A stretch of 64,000 nt of DNA from Diplonema papillatum (GCA_030068145.1 JAPJBO010000613.1:62001-126000), one strand, 5' to 3'; shown: positions 32,701-40,884, counted from the stretch's first letter. Numbers and translations are program-made. Notes: a model not told the origin generated them from the letters alone.

Positions 32701-32864
32701 CATACCTTTTCGACGTTCGTACTCTTGCACACCATGTACTGATCAGCGGCGTGAATGTACGTTCCGCACAGCTCGACCTCCTCAGGCGGATCAGGCTCCA
32801 TCACACGGCCTCCCTTGCCGCCCTTGCCTCCCTTTCCGCCCTTCTTGCCTCCTCCCTTTCCCAT
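14789..32864 (-). CDS. GAR1: H/ACA snoRNP protein GAR1, three exons
   Basis: GAR1 is a core protein of H/ACA snoRNPs, which pseudouridylate rRNA in the nucleolus. Exons on the minus strand: 32864-32706, 17264-17127 and 15010-14789, all phase 0 with GT-AG ends (donors GTATGC and GTACTT), giving 172 residues. Residues 1-20 are a Gly/Lys tail. Next comes PPEEVELCGTYIHAADQYMV (GAR1 core start), exon 2 VPMFNAFVYTKNKQKLGKID with EILGQIRNVHFSV (the GAR1 signature GKVDEIFGQLRDFYFSV), and exon 3 GDEFYMSTQKFSALWKF, aligning with yeast EGDKVYIAGDKLLPIERF. A GGK-rich C-terminal tail ends in WGGGGW. The tails are KGG rather than the usual RGG. The 15.4 kb intron 1 is packed with transposons; intron 2 is 2.1 kb. 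The start is the first ATG giving the Gly-Lys tail. Confidence 0.93.
15024..15395. repeat. 181-bp direct duplication in GAR1 intron 2
   Basis: The block from GCGTAGGTTTGGTTTGTTCT to TGGACTGTATGGTGCCATAG occurs twice in tandem (about 15028-15180 and 15212-15360), with a third partial piece (CTCGCTCTATGCCGTCCACG) at 15620-15680. The first copy begins 15 bases inside the acceptor of exon 3. Confidence 0.85.
16108..16375 (+). repeat. dispersed repeat family D
   Basis: GAGACGAGTTAGAGTGCAGG, GTATCCGGTCGC, ACTACGGCGGGCG, CAGTCAAAGATGATTG, GACGAGACCGCCTGGCAGG, GTTGACACGTTGTTTCGCGG. Near-identical to 25752-26005; a 5' piece is at 58378-58430. About 260 bases, noncoding. Confidence 0.8.
16800..16940. 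repeat. dispersed repeat family B fragment
   Basis: Contains TGTACAAGTGTTAG, TCTCGTCGGAT and ATTAATCTTCTAATATTCGA, matching the 3' part of family B at 3290-3420. Confidence 0.55.
17456..18159. mobile_element. C-tract TIR element, copy 1 (GAR1 intron 1)
   Basis: A 704-bp segment with inverted ends: AGTAAACCCCCCC then (G/C)TCGCTTAATATTT. Inside each end lies a cluster of (T)TAATATTTACA or TAATATTTACAAAA words (17478-17580; 18045-18130). The middle 450 bases are single copy in this window with no recognised protein. It looks like a nonautonomous DNA transposon. No convincing target duplication is seen. Copy 3 (50925) has nearly the same termini. Confidence 0.7.
18767..19480. mobile_element. 0.7-kb TIR element with a small ORF
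   Basis: Ends are inverted: TTTATTACCGGCTGGGAA at 18767 and its complement ending at 19480, followed inward by a second inverted CCCGGC(T/C)G block. Inside the left end, TCCTTATTTTCCCGG units are repeated three times. It carries one open frame (19001-19285). It is flanked on the right by a foldback. Confidence 0.65.
19001..19285 (+). CDS. hypothetical 94-residue protein of the TIR element
   Basis: Not recognised. It starts MPAKGPKRKREESEETSSDE: a basic KGPKRKR nuclear-signal-like stretch, then a Ser/Glu/Asp-rich part, then three tandem copies of a VAVTQAQPV repeat (residues about 47-70), ending VTVPQQ. Its composition resembles a nuclear accessory protein, but the 27-base repeat alone can keep the frame open. 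It lies wholly between the two ends of the TIR element, so it could be cargo or a remnant. Confidence 0.35.
   Translation: MPAKGPKRKREESEETSSDEDSAAVDSSTAQTSKMASFLAPSNATSAQPVAVTQAQPVVVTQAQPVAVTQAHRVTIDINLHVNTATDAVTVPQQ
19492..19609. repeat. 118-bp near-perfect foldback
   Basis: Arms of about 57 bases (CCGGAAAATA, AGCCTTTTTGTCCC, GAATCGACTTTTTCTC, GACTCGCCC) meet at a tiny centre near 19550, so the piece is almost wholly self-complementary. It abuts the TIR element at 18767-19480 and may be a miniature foldback transposon. Confidence 0.85.
19779..22216 (+). mobile_element. 2.4-kb DNA transposon with 22-bp perfect TIRs
   Basis: A 22-base terminal repeat beginning AGGGTGGACACCGTTTGG lies at 19779-19800, and its exact complement at 22195-22216. 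Between them lies one transposase-like gene, 109 bases from the left end and 84 from the right. I see no target duplication outside the TIRs, so the true ends may lie slightly further out or the site may have decayed. It sits in GAR1 intron 1, antisense to the gene. Confidence 0.8.
19888..22111 (+). pseudogene. transposase-like gene, frameshifted by a 31-bp tandem duplication
   Basis: The first frame (19888-21160) encodes a basic N-terminus, an acidic Asp-run (residues 105-150), then RFVVDHESAALAGCNEANVK and TGCSSHKLKHMIEA, reminiscent of the D...C-H-LN region of hAT-like transposases. The second frame (21131-22111) continues GNKYAWLVRALAAVLHNRNA and SNDFVEGAHATVSFIQDRLP with RRHN, ending SPTRRRLF. 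The 31-base word starting GTGAGGACGTCGATGG occurs twice in tandem (21100-21130, 21131-21161) and shifts the frame, so this copy is probably recently disabled. Undisturbed length would be about 730 residues. The family is not certain; hAT-related DDE is my best guess. Confidence 0.7.
22321..22545. repeat. AATAAAC-rich inverted words
   Basis: Clusters of AAAATAAACG and TTTATTT, on both strands. Similar words flank 23040-23210 and the left end of the 18767 element, so they may be subterminal repeats of a related element that encloses the tyrosine-recombinase fragment. Confidence 0.45.
22638..22988 (+). pseudogene. tyrosine-recombinase N-terminal fragment, Crypton-like
   Basis: 116 codons. Residues 36-75 read KVPRKSALVYEAEWEAFTTF, AKIRTRKPSKTDFVLYLDKL. 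This is typical of the SAM-like core-binding domain of tyrosine recombinases (W-x-x-F, then P-x-x-x-x-V-x-x-Y-L-x-x-L). The protein stops in unrelated sequence (three TTCTGC(C/T)-type repeats, 22920-22988) and no catalytic R...HxxR...Y part follows, so it is a fragment. Crypton is the most likely source; a domesticated or other recombinase is possible. Confidence 0.5.
23068..23205. repeat. 138-bp foldback
   Basis: The left arm CATTTATTCGGCAATAATTT, CCG, AATTTTGCCTCGGTGTCGG pairs with the right arm CCGACACC, ACAAAATAAACGGAAATTAT, TTGCCGAATAAATG around a GC-rich loop near 23130. This is another miniature foldback element. Confidence 0.8.
23276..24586. mobile_element. 1.3-kb TIR element with GGAAAC hexamer arrays
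   Basis: Ends CCCTAGGGCTA(A/T)GT(T/A)GGATGG, followed inward by GAAACGCCGTTTCTTTT and a (GGAAAC)4-5 array that meets its own complement, are present inverted at 23276-23385 and 24465-24586. The middle 1 kb (23390-24460) has no recognised protein. It looks like a nonautonomous DNA transposon whose subterminal hexamers could bind a transposase or form hairpins. The CCCTAGGG at each tip is itself palindromic. Confidence 0.75.
24935..25085 (+). repeat. dispersed repeat family E
   Basis: TTGCAAGAACGTGCTTGG, GTATGTGCTCAACACCGC, CCACGGACACATAAGGCGGA, CCTGAGTGTCTGCAGACAGG. About 150 bases. A 5' piece is repeated at 25425-25480, and full copies are at 40885, 44005, 60258 and (reversed) 43535. Confidence 0.8.
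25425..25480 (+). repeat. family E, 5' fragment
   Basis: GGGGGGATTGCAAGAACGTG, CTTGGAATGGGTATGTGC, then it diverges after CCGCACTGGTCCCGTCTGC. Confidence 0.75.
25752..26005 (+). repeat. dispersed repeat family D
   Basis: Second full copy of the 260-base family seen at 16108-16375, starting in a GA-microsatellite and ending at GTTTCGCGGGCTCTCCTCC. Confidence 0.8.
27635..29453 (-). CDS. retroelement part: reverse transcriptase and RNase H
   Basis: Two adjacent open segments. The upstream one (29453-28731) contains a linker and the RT fingers region (DDLNVMLKCGIVKPAGRRPR). The downstream one (28723-27635) contains LDLLGYFYQLPV, the active-site box AVYDDIALGG, and a DIRS-type RNase H with WTDASDQGGAF, FHDNSTAESR and PSQNMVADMDTRS. 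No methyltransferase-like domain is visible between RT and the end. Confidence 0.75.
29475..30460. repeat. 51-bp tandem array inside the retroelement
   Basis: About 19 units of the form GCAAGGGGTGCCTCTGCGG, AGGCGGGCGCTCTGTGG, CGCGTTTTCCCTCTG, with unit variants in a higher-order pattern (a block of about 315 bases is repeated near 29765-30075 and 30075-30385). Because 51 is a multiple of three, frames on both strands stay open (PPPQRYPLPEG-type repeats on minus). It sits between the recombinase and reverse transcriptase parts. Confidence 0.9.
30462..31250 (-). CDS. retroelement part: tyrosine recombinase
   Basis: Shows an N-terminal core-binding region and a catalytic box reading HSWKRGALQHLARGGADW, then LLLLARHASVTTLRRYL, the H-x-x-R...H...Y signature of DIRS-order recombinases. 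An overlapping frame (30554-30835) carries ADLTALRPEEASLRLHESEV, resembling the box I arginine region. This part identifies the element as a YR retrotransposon rather than an LTR or LINE element. Confidence 0.75.
   Translation of the reverse strand: MSMEGTLEKFSQVAGLRAAPASLRIRAFAAAMLDGMGEAQLARYTTREAGKRGRPRTGKMRTVSVEQYVSVLGSRWGVPPADLATTKRAILKRRLERRETPSHAHPLRLEEARSILDVVSGDEELAAAAILLWSLCAEDGGPHCAEAGRGESSATRVGGNVQAPSEPGGEGRRWLAHRGTFGKATAPTLLRAAKSVVPACSGHSWKRGALQHLARGGADWEELLLLARHASVTTLRRYLWGCVTPDHRRTEGLSAHLHAPVF
31332..32275 (-). CDS. retroelement part: gag-like, coiled coil and CCCH finger
   Basis: The first portion (from MPPKARARNGDELLEREKK) has a strong Glu/Leu/Lys coiled coil followed by an acidic region. 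The later portion has an Asp/Glu run and ends with CHNFRNGRCVRERCRFRH, a CCCH-type zinc finger, where LTR-type gag proteins would have a CCHC knuckle. Two overlapping frames cover it. It begins immediately inside repeat A1. Confidence 0.65.
32525..32695 (+). repeat. dispersed repeat family G, partly doubled
   Basis: TTTGTGCGCACTAGCGGAAC occurs twice (32536 and 32602). The second copy runs on through CACCTGTTTTGGTAAG and TAGTACGCTGCCAACTACTA to ACCAACAATGCATTGTTA, ending 10 bases from the GAR1 exon 1 donor. Related to 9760-9865. Confidence 0.7.
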
Positions 32865-33019
32865 TTTGTTCTTCTTTTCTTGTTTCTCGGTTCCTTGCCG
32901 CTCTGCTTCTCCCTGTTTTAAAGTGGTTTGAGGTGCAAAGGACTCGCAGTTGAGGGAGTTTGGTGGCTGGTGCACCACGAAAGTCGCCTTCAGGGTTCAA
33001 GAAAAAGTAGGGTTTCCCG

Positions 33020-33580
33020 AGTTGGGCAGTCTCACTTAACACACCCTTGGGCAGTCTCACTCAGCACCCTTGGGCAGTCTCACTCAACACACCCTTGGGC
33101 AGTCTCACTCAGCACACCCTTGGGCAGTCTCACTCAACACACCCTTGGGCAGTCTCACTCTGCTTGGGCAGTCTCACTCAGCACACCCTTGGGCAGTCTC
33201 ACTCAGCACACCCTTGGGCAGTCTCACTCAACACACCCTTGGGCAGTCTCACTCAACACACCCTTGGGCAGTCTCACTCAACACACCCTTGGGCAGTCTC
33301 ACTCAACACACCCTTGGGCAGTCTCACTCACACCCCTTGGGCAGTCTCACTCAGCACACCCTTGGGCAGTCTCACTCAGCACACCCTTGGGCAGTCTCAC
33401 TCAACACACCCTTGGGCAGTCTCACTTAACACACCCTTGGGCAGTCTCACTTAACACACCCTTGGGCAGTCTCACTCAACACACACCCTTCTCACTCTGC
33501 ACACCCTTGGGCAGTCTCACTCTGCACACCCTTGGGCAGTCTCACTCAGCACACCCTTGGGCAGTCTCACTCCCTTTCTC
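33020..33580 (+). repeat. CTTGGGCAGTCTCACTCA satellite upstream of GAR1
   Basis: More than 20 tandem units of about 24 bases: CCCTTGGGCAGTCTCACTCA, then (A/G)CACA. It lies 150-700 bases upstream of the GAR1 start codon. All three plus frames are open by periodicity only. Confidence 0.92.
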
Positions 33581-33787
33581 GGCAGTTCTCGGGAATAAAT
33601 AACGATCGAGAGCCGAGATGATCCTTGTGTTAGTGTACATCCTAAACTCGACGCTCATGACGGCAGCCCCATCCTGAAGTGCAAATACTGCTGACGCGTC
33701 ACTGCTGCTGTGTGCGCTCGGATTGGCGCCGCTCAAGCGGCTACCTTAAGTCACTCGTTTGTTTGTAATGATTGCTCCGTTCTACTC

Positions 33788-34030
33788 TCTGACTTGTTCC
33801 CGGATTAGGACGACACATACCACAAGTTCAAACTACTACTACTACTACCTGTCCTCCCTGACTTGTTCCCGGATTAGGACGACACATACCACAAGTTCAA
33901 ACTACTACTACTACTACCTGTCCTCCCTGACTTGTTCCCGGATTAGGACGACACATACCACAAGTTCAAACTACTACTACTACTACCTGTCCTCCCTGAC
34001 TTGTTCCCGGATTAGGACGACACAACTACT
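33788..34030 (+). repeat. 69-bp tandem repeat
   Basis: Three full units plus part of a fourth: CTGACTTGTTCCCGGATTAG, GACGACACATACCACAAGTT, CAAACTACTACTACTACTAC, CTGTCCTCC. It includes an internal (ACT)n run. Confidence 0.9.
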
Positions 34031-34599
34031 ACACTACTTTGCCGACTTCCCGGAATTACATTGCTCGTGTCTGTCAGTGTCTTGTAACCCATGAGGCCTG
34101 CGGTGAACGGTGCGACCAGATCCCCCCACCCTTAACGTCCTCTGGGCAAAAGAGTTGAGGGACGATGAGGGGGTTGGGTTCGCCCATGCCCATCAGCAGT
34201 TGAGTGTCGCTTGAAAATCTAATCTCTCAGACTGCGTTCAACTCTTGATTCGATGGTACGGCTAGCGAGTGTCGGCAGAGGGTGCAGCGGTCGGCAAAAA
34301 AAAAAAAAAAATGGAAAACGAAAACAAGAAGAAACGATGCCAAAAGCCACGCATGGCAATGCGTGGCGTTCTTAGACTCGACTACAGGAAGGTTGAGCGC
34401 TGGAGCGCTTCGTTAGTTAGGGAAACGGCCTTCGAACACGCCACACGCGGCGGTGCCACAGCGGACCGGTGTCCCGTCAGCATCGCCTGCTGCACGTGTC
34501 GTGGCTGTCACACACAACAAAATACAGGTGCCGCCCGATGTTTAGTGACTGCCTGGACTTGCGTGAGACACGTTGCAAGCCACTCAGAAGCTCTAAGGG

Positions 34600-36300
34600 C
34601 AGACAACCCCACGCATCTGTTTTCGGTGTGCTGGAGATCTAGATGGAGTGTCAATGGAGCGGGAAGCGGGTGGTTTACGTGCTGTTTCAGGCGTGATGTG
34701 TCACAGCCACACTAGCCACGCATCTGGGATTCGTGCTAAAGATCTTTCGAGGACAAGAGTGTCGCTGTCTAGACTTGCAGCATACACTTCGGAAGCCACT
34801 CAGGATCTAAGGGCGCGCCATGCATCTGTGATCGGTATGCTGAGGATCTGGATGGAGCGAGGGATTGGTGGTGTGGGGACAAGACGTCGTGGCAGCGGAT
34901 GTGTCACAGCCACACTAACCACGCAGCTGGGATTCGTGCTAAAGATCTTTCGTGGACGAGAGTGTCGCTGTCTAGACTTGCAGCATACACTTCGTAAGCC
35001 ACTCAGGATCTAAGGGCAGACAACGCCATGCATCTGTGATCAGTGCGCTGAGGATCTGGATGGAGTGTCGATGGAGCGAGGGATTGGTGGTGTGGGGACA
35101 AGACGTGCTGGTTCAGGCGTGGCAGCGGATGTGTCACAGCCGCATCTGGGATTCGTGCTAAAGATCTTTCGTGGACAAGAGTGTCGCTGTCTAGACTTGC
35201 AGTATCCACTTCGGAAGCCACTCAGGATCTAAGGGCACGCCATGCATCTGTGATCGGTATGCTGAGGATCTGGATGGAGCGAGGGATTGGTGGTGTGGGG
35301 ACAAGACGTGCTGGTTCAGGCGTGGCAGCGGATGTGTCACAGCCACACTAGCCACGCATCTGGGATTCGTGCTAAAGATCTTTCGTGGACAAGAGTGTCG
35401 CTGTCATACACTTCGTAAGCCACTCAGGACCTAACGGCAGACAACGCCATGCATCTGTGATCGGTGTGCTGAGGATCTGGATGGAGTGTCGATGGAGCGA
35501 GGGATTGGTGGTGTGGGGACAAGACGTGCTGGTTCAGGCGTAGCCGGCAGCGGAGGTGTCGCAACCGCAGAGTGTCCCGCCAAGCACCGCCTACGAAGAG
35601 ATGAACGGCGCAATGGGACGCGAAGCGTCGCCCGTTATCTTGCCCGCCACGGCCCGCCCCGCCTTGCGGTAGGCGTTGACCATGCGCGCCATGTCCGGAA
35701 ACGGCGGCCTCTGCAGGGCCGAGTACGGGTGCTGGTCGCACCAGTGGCCTTTGAAGGGCCGCGTCCTGCCCAAGACGTGGGCCCCCGCTCCGGTAGAAGC
35801 CGGGGGGCCCGGTACCCTCGGCACACCGCCCGCCTCTTCGCAGCCGCCAGCTTCCTCTGCTCGAAGCCGTACCAGCCTCCTCAACTTTTTCAGCCGAGTG
35901 ACTGCCTGGACTCGCATGATGCACTTTCGCAAGCCAGCCAGCAGTTCGAAGGACAGACAAAGCCACGCATCTGGCATGCGTGTGCTAAAGATCGTTCGTG
36001 GACAAGGGTGGCGCTGCCTAGACTAGCACGAAACACTTTTGCAAACCCCCCAGAAGCTCGAAGGGCAGACAAAGCCCCGTGTGCTGAAGAGATCCTTCGT
36101 GCACAAGAGTCGCTGACTAGACTCGCATGATACACCTTTGCAAGCCCCTCAGAAGTCGAAGGCAGACAAAGCCCCGTGTGCTAAGATCGTTCGTGGACAA
36201 GAGTGTCGTTGCCTAGACTTGCAGCATACACTTTGTAAGCCGCTCAAGGATCTCTAAGGGCAGACAACGCCATGCATCTGTGATCGGTGCGCTGAGGATC
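34600..36300. repeat. 210-bp satellite enclosing a duplicated exon piece
   Basis: Units carrying CTGAGGATCTGGATGGAG start near 34840, 35050, 35263, 35470 and 36293. Each also has AAGACGTGCTGGTTCAGGCG, AAAGATCTTTCGTGGACAAG and AGTGTCGCTGTCTAGACTTG. Between 35585 and 35880 the array is interrupted by a copy of the coding region at 36415-36700. Confidence 0.85.
35585..35880 (-). pseudogene. copy of the hypothetical-gene exon end
   Basis: Nearly identical to 36415-36705 (RPFKGHWCDQHPYSALQRPP, FPDMARMVNAYRKAGRAVAG, KITGDASRPIAPFISS), about 830 bases away and in the same orientation. It lacks the Asn-rich N-terminal part, and the sequence beyond it differs. It may be an alternative exon or a dead duplicate. 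Confidence 0.5.
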
Positions 36301-37420
36301 TTGATGGAGTGTCGATGGAGCGAGGAAGCGGTGGCGTGGGGACAAGACGTGCTGGTTCAGGCGTGGCAGGCAGCGGAGGTGTCGCAGCCGCACAGCACAC
36401 GCGCCTCCCGTACGAAGAGATGAACGGCGCAATGGGACGCGAAGCTTCGCCCGTTATCTTGCCCGCCACGGCCCGCCCCGCCTTGCGGTAGGCGTTGACC
36501 ATGCGCGCCGTGTCCGGAAACGGCGGTCTCTGCAGGGCCGAGTACGGGTGCTGGTCGCACCAGTGGCCTTTGAAGGGCCGCGTCCTGCCCAAGACGTGGG
36601 CCCCCGCTCCGGTAGAAGCCGGCAGGCCCGGTACCCTCGGCACCACCGCCCGCCTCTTCGCAGCCGCCAGCTTCCTCTGCTCGAAGCCGTGGCACCACTG
36701 CGCCTGCCGGTCCAACCTCCTCGACGTCCTCGGCCGCTCCGCCCGCTTCTTCTGCCTCCACCTCTCCAGGGCCGTGCCGCCATCCCCTTCGGCGGCGTCG
36801 GCCAGCCGCCCGCCGCCCCACATCTCGGGTGTCTCGCTTCGCCCCAGCGTGTCTGGCGTAGCCGACCTGCCGCCACCAGCACATGCCGGTGGCAGCGGCG
36901 GCGGCGGCGGCGGCCGTTCTTCTGCGAGGGGCAGCAGCCAGCAGCGGTCGAAGGCCTCGCAGAGCGGCTCGGTCCGCTTCGAGGTCTCGAGCTTGTGGCA
37001 GAGCCGGACCACTTTCTCTTTGAACAGGTGCCACTTGTTGTTGTTTCTGATGCTACTGTTGTTGTTGGTGTTGTTGTTGTTGTTGGCGACTTCCTTGGTG
37101 GGTTTGCCGCGGTTGCTGTTGGTGGTGGCGGCGGCGGTATAGTTGTTGTTGGCGTTGCTGTTGCTGTTGGTGTTGTTGTTGTTGTTGTTGTTGTTGTTGC
37201 TGCCGTTGTTGCGGTTGCTGTTGCTGTTAGCGACTTTCTTGGTGGGTTTGCCGCGGTTGTTGTCGCAAGCGGCGGCGGTGTAGTTGTGGTCGCTGTTGCT
37301 GCTGCGCCTGACTTTGTCGCTGGCGTCGCCGCTCTTGGCGGTGCAGCCGTAGGCGTCGGCAGTGGTATTGTTGTTGCAGTCGTTGTAGCCGTGGGCAGGA
37401 GTGCTTGGGACTAACGGCAT
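36254..37420 (-). CDS. Asn-rich hypothetical protein, probably a first exon
   Basis: Not recognised. An open frame of 388 codons from MPLVPSTPAHGYNDCNNNTT. Residues 15-130 are low-complexity Asn/Ser runs from (GTT/GCT)n DNA and include a doubled RGKPTK(K/E)VAN block. Next come a possible globular stretch KWHLFKEKVVRLCHKLETSK, EPLCEAFDRCWLLPLAEE, a poly-Pro run, a basic ERWRQKKRAERPRTSRRLDR region, and GRTRPFKGHWCDQHPYSALQ. A donor-like GTACGG (36413) may end the exon after PFISS; beyond it the frame runs into satellite. GC-rich codon use resembles the neighbouring genes. The upstream region shares a block (GACGATCCCGTGGGACGTAC) with the DNA before PPR exon 3. Confidence 0.45.
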   Translation of the reverse strand: MPLVPSTPAHGYNDCNNNTTADAYGCTAKSGDASDKVRRSSNSDHNYTAAACDNNRGKPTKKVANSNSNRNNGSNNNNNNNNNTNSNSNANNNYTAAATTNSNRGKPTKEVANNNNNTNNNSSIRNNNKWHLFKEKVVRLCHKLETSKRTEPLCEAFDRCWLLPLAEERPPPPPPLPPACAGGGRSATPDTLGRSETPEMWGGGRLADAAEGDGGTALERWRQKKRAERPRTSRRLDRQAQWCHGFEQRKLAAAKRRAVVPRVPGLPASTGAGAHVLGRTRPFKGHWCDQHPYSALQRPPFPDTARMVNAYRKAGRAVAGKITGEASRPIAPFISSYGRRVCCAAATPPLPATPEPARLVPTPPLPRSIDTPSRSSAHRSQMHGVVCP

Positions 37421-37429
37421 TTTTTTTTT

Positions 37430-37760
37430 TTTTTTTTCGTGTTTTCCGACGATCCCGTGGGACGTACAGATTTGTGTCTTTCGACCTTTTGTTTGTTTTG
37501 TGAGGTTCAGCTTGGTGCATGTGGTCGGTGGGCGGGCGGGGATCGGATAGGAGCTTGAAATTCCGGGGGTTTAGGGTCTCCGTGTGGCCGTTGTTGAATG
37601 GGTTCTCTTAGAGCAAGAAAGTATGGCTATGGGTTGTGTATTTGGTGCACGCTTTCGTTATGGGTTATGGCTAGCCATGCCCGGGACTGTTTGTGACCGA
37701 CACCAAGTACATTCCTTCGTGGTGTGTAGTCTTGGGCCCCCCACGTTTTACAAGTTGAGT
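37430..37760 (+). repeat. poly-T, CCGACGATCCCGTGGGACG block and family A copy
   Basis: 37445-37485 matches 49370-49410 and 50015-50055 (GACGATCCCGTGGGACGTAC, CTTTCGA). 37555-37750 is a family A copy: CTTGAAATTCCGGGGGTTTA, GGGTTCTCTTAGAGCAAG, GGCTAGCCATGCCCGGG, TCTTGGGCCCCCCACG. Confidence 0.7.
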
Positions 37761-38359
37761 TTTTTTTGTTTTTCTTCGGGTTTCGCCCTCTAGATGTGTG
37801 ATGTGGGTTGAGTTGCTGGAAAGCTGGCGGTCGTTGTCGATGTTGTTGTTTACTGTCAATACCTTGCGCTTTCGCCCGTCTTTCTGCAGAAAGACAACGC
37901 ACAAAAGGGGAGCCGGAATTGCGTTGCTTGCTGCTGGTGTTGGGGTTGACTCTTGTAGCTCTGCTGCTCATTGCCGTTTCTGATCACGCTGCCGTTTGCG
38001 TTTTTAGGCTGCCGCTACACTCGAACGCGCCAGGAAAAGGAAGCACCGGAGGCGGAATTTTCGTCATTTTTTTTAAGGAAAACGCTGATTGAGTAAGCCA
38101 CGGGGGAAACAAAAATCAAACAGGCCAATCAAAGGAAAAGGAAGACTCCTCCTGAAGCAAGAGAAGAAGAAAGAGAAGAAAAAAAAAAGCAGAACCAAAA
38201 AAGAAAACGATCAAGGGGACCCTCTCTCTCTCTCTCCTTTCCGTTCTCTTCTTTTCGTCGTCCTTTCTTCCTCCTTTTTTTTTTCTCTCTCGCTCTCTTT
38301 CTCTCTCTTCTCTCAAAGCATCAACAAGCGAGTGCAAACGGGCGGGGGGGGCATCGCGC
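37761..38359. other. no gene seen
   Basis: 3' flank of the ubiquitin gene (which is on minus) and beyond. It has pyrimidine-rich 38220-38320 (CTCT runs) and purine-rich 38150-38210, which are complementary enough to pair. Confidence 0.4.
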
Positions 38360-38914
<555 letters not shown>

Positions 38915-38964
38915 TCAGTTTTCACTATCCTACGGCTTCTTGTTGCGTTAGCGGTATGGTCCTT

Positions 38965-39670
38965 TGACAGAGTGAGCCGATGCCTCTCATCTCACCTTTA
39001 AAACACGGCTGAGTCACGCATGCTCTTGACAGACGCTAGCGTCCGACATTGCGCACGCGCGTCGCAGTCGTCGGGTGGTATTGACAAGGGGTTGCATCGG
39101 ACACTCGGATGAGCTTCGTTACTTCACCGCCGCAGGTTCCCCTCTGCTCTGGGAGGTCTGCTTGGCTGCCCTCGGGTTTGCGTTTCCGCGTTGGTGTGGT
39201 TGATTCGCTTTTGAACTCCTTCTTCGTCTTCGCACTTCTTGTTGCGTTAGTGGTATTGGGAATCGTTGCTGGCTTCTTCTGGCATCTTCGCACCCGCTCT
39301 GAGCCGGGGTCTATGCAGTAGAGGCAGGGCGCTACTCTCCCCACTCTTTCTCGGCTAGGGCTCTTACCTGCCCTTGCTCGGGTCTTAGGGTGGGTCTCGC
39401 TCACTTGACGGGATTGGTGTCCCATTCAGCCCTAGGCCTCTCCAATCATGAAAGAAACGGGCAGAGCGAGCCGATGCCTCTCATCTCACCTTTAAGAAAC
39501 ACGGCTGAGTCACGCATGCGCTTGACAGACGCTACCGTCCGACATTTGGCACGCGCGTCGCAGTCGTTGGGTGGTACTGACAAGGGGTTTCATCGGACAC
39601 TCGGATGAGCTTCGCTACTTCACCGCCGCAGGTTCCCCCCTGCCCTGGGAGGTCTGCTTGGCTGCCTTCG
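38965..39670. repeat. direct duplication of about 205 bp, spaced 495 bp
   Basis: The block from GAGTGAGCCGATGCCTCTCA through ACGGCTGAGTCACGCATG and GCGCGTCGCAGTCGT to GGGAGGTCTGCTTGGCTGCC lies at about 38970-39175 and again at 39465-39663, about 95% alike. The spacer is unique. No coding content is recognised. Confidence 0.85.
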
Positions 39671-40079
39671 GATTGCTTCGCTTCCTTCCGTTCCTTGCTA
39701 GGGTCTGGATACGAGCCAGACTCGTCAAACGATGAGGGCCATGGCAAAGCTCTTCTCGATTAACTGGGTGCATGCCCTTGGTTGCTCCTGCGTACTTCCG
39801 TGCGGACGGTGGGGTGGCAGCCCAGAAACGTGTCCTCCCCGATCGAATGTTCGCAAGTTCCGTTAGTGGGGAGTCGTTTGCATGTAAATGAGTACCACCC
39901 TATGCTGCTGGTTCATCCTTCAGGTACATATGCGATTGGTACGCGCGCCTATCGGTACACCATCCTATTGGTAGGCCGTCCTATTGGTAGACTCCTATTG
40001 GTGCACCATTCCATTATTGCCGACGCGGCGGCGTTTAGTGGTAGCAGGCGATTTGCTACCACTAAACGACACACTCAGT

Positions 40080-40345
40080 GTCGGATGCCGACCTCTATGG
40101 CCACCGTCCTGCTGTCAAGATGAGCTGGCACCCTTTGGATCTTAGATACACGGGTTATGATCGCCATCACCGACGGCTTCTTAGCCTCCAAAAAGAACGT
40201 GCAAGTGGAGCTTTGGTCTTGGAGAGTAAGAGCGGGAATCCGGTTGAGGAGCCACGTCGTTGCCGAACTCACCGTCATGATGCTCATGGTCGACCCGAGT
40301 TTCGTCGGCTCTCTGCAGCCTTTTGCCACGGCGAACGGACCGATG
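40080..40345. repeat. duplicated 200-bp segment, possible exon, copy 1
   Basis: 40138-40340 recurs at 42068-42270 with only a few changes. On plus both copies keep an open frame (MIAITDGFLAS, VQVELWSWRVRAGIRLRSHV); on minus another frame is open too. I cannot tell a conserved exon from a recent segmental copy. Confidence 0.5.
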
Positions 40346-40552
40346 GTTGAGAGAGAGACGATTGGCTGGGAGTCGGGTAGTGATGGGCGCGTAGACATGT
40401 ACACAGGACCCACCGAACATTCTGCGGCCATTATTTCAGCCTAAACGAAGCATCTGACCAGTTATTTTGAATTTCCCGAGCATTTTAGGACCACCCAAGT
40501 GGTAGGTTTCTGGTTTTGGGCTGCTGGGGGCCCCCTTTTTTTGGAAAAACAG

Positions 40553-40690
40553 GGGTCTTTCAGGGTCCTTTCAGGGTCCTTTCAGGGTCCTTTCAGGGTC
40601 CTTTCAGGGTCCTTTCAGGGTCCTTTCAGGGTCCTTTCAGGGTCCTTTCAGGGTCCTTTCAGGGTCCTTTCAGGGTCCTTTCAGGGTCCC
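40553..40690 (+). repeat. CAGGGTCCTTT 11-bp satellite
   Basis: Twelve near-perfect tandem units, ending in CAGGGTCCCGG. The same word underlies the degenerate array in PPR intron 2 (52790-54000). Confidence 0.92.
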
Positions 40691-40884
40691 GGCGGCTTGG
40701 CGACACTCATCCGCCGACTCAGCGGGCTCACAGTCCCCAGGGCGGTGGCGCTGCGGAAGAAACGGAAAAGGCGAAAGGTAAGCGGAACTTGCTTTTTTCG
40801 CGCGCTTGCCGCACGTGCGGCACCTGGCGTTCAGAATGCAACAGAAGGGGGCGGGAAAGAGGGGGAGAGAATGCAAAAGAACGC

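Noticed and set aside
33047-33602. Long plus frames of HTLGQSHS-type repeats
   Set aside because: Pure satellite periodicity; all three frames are open in the same way.
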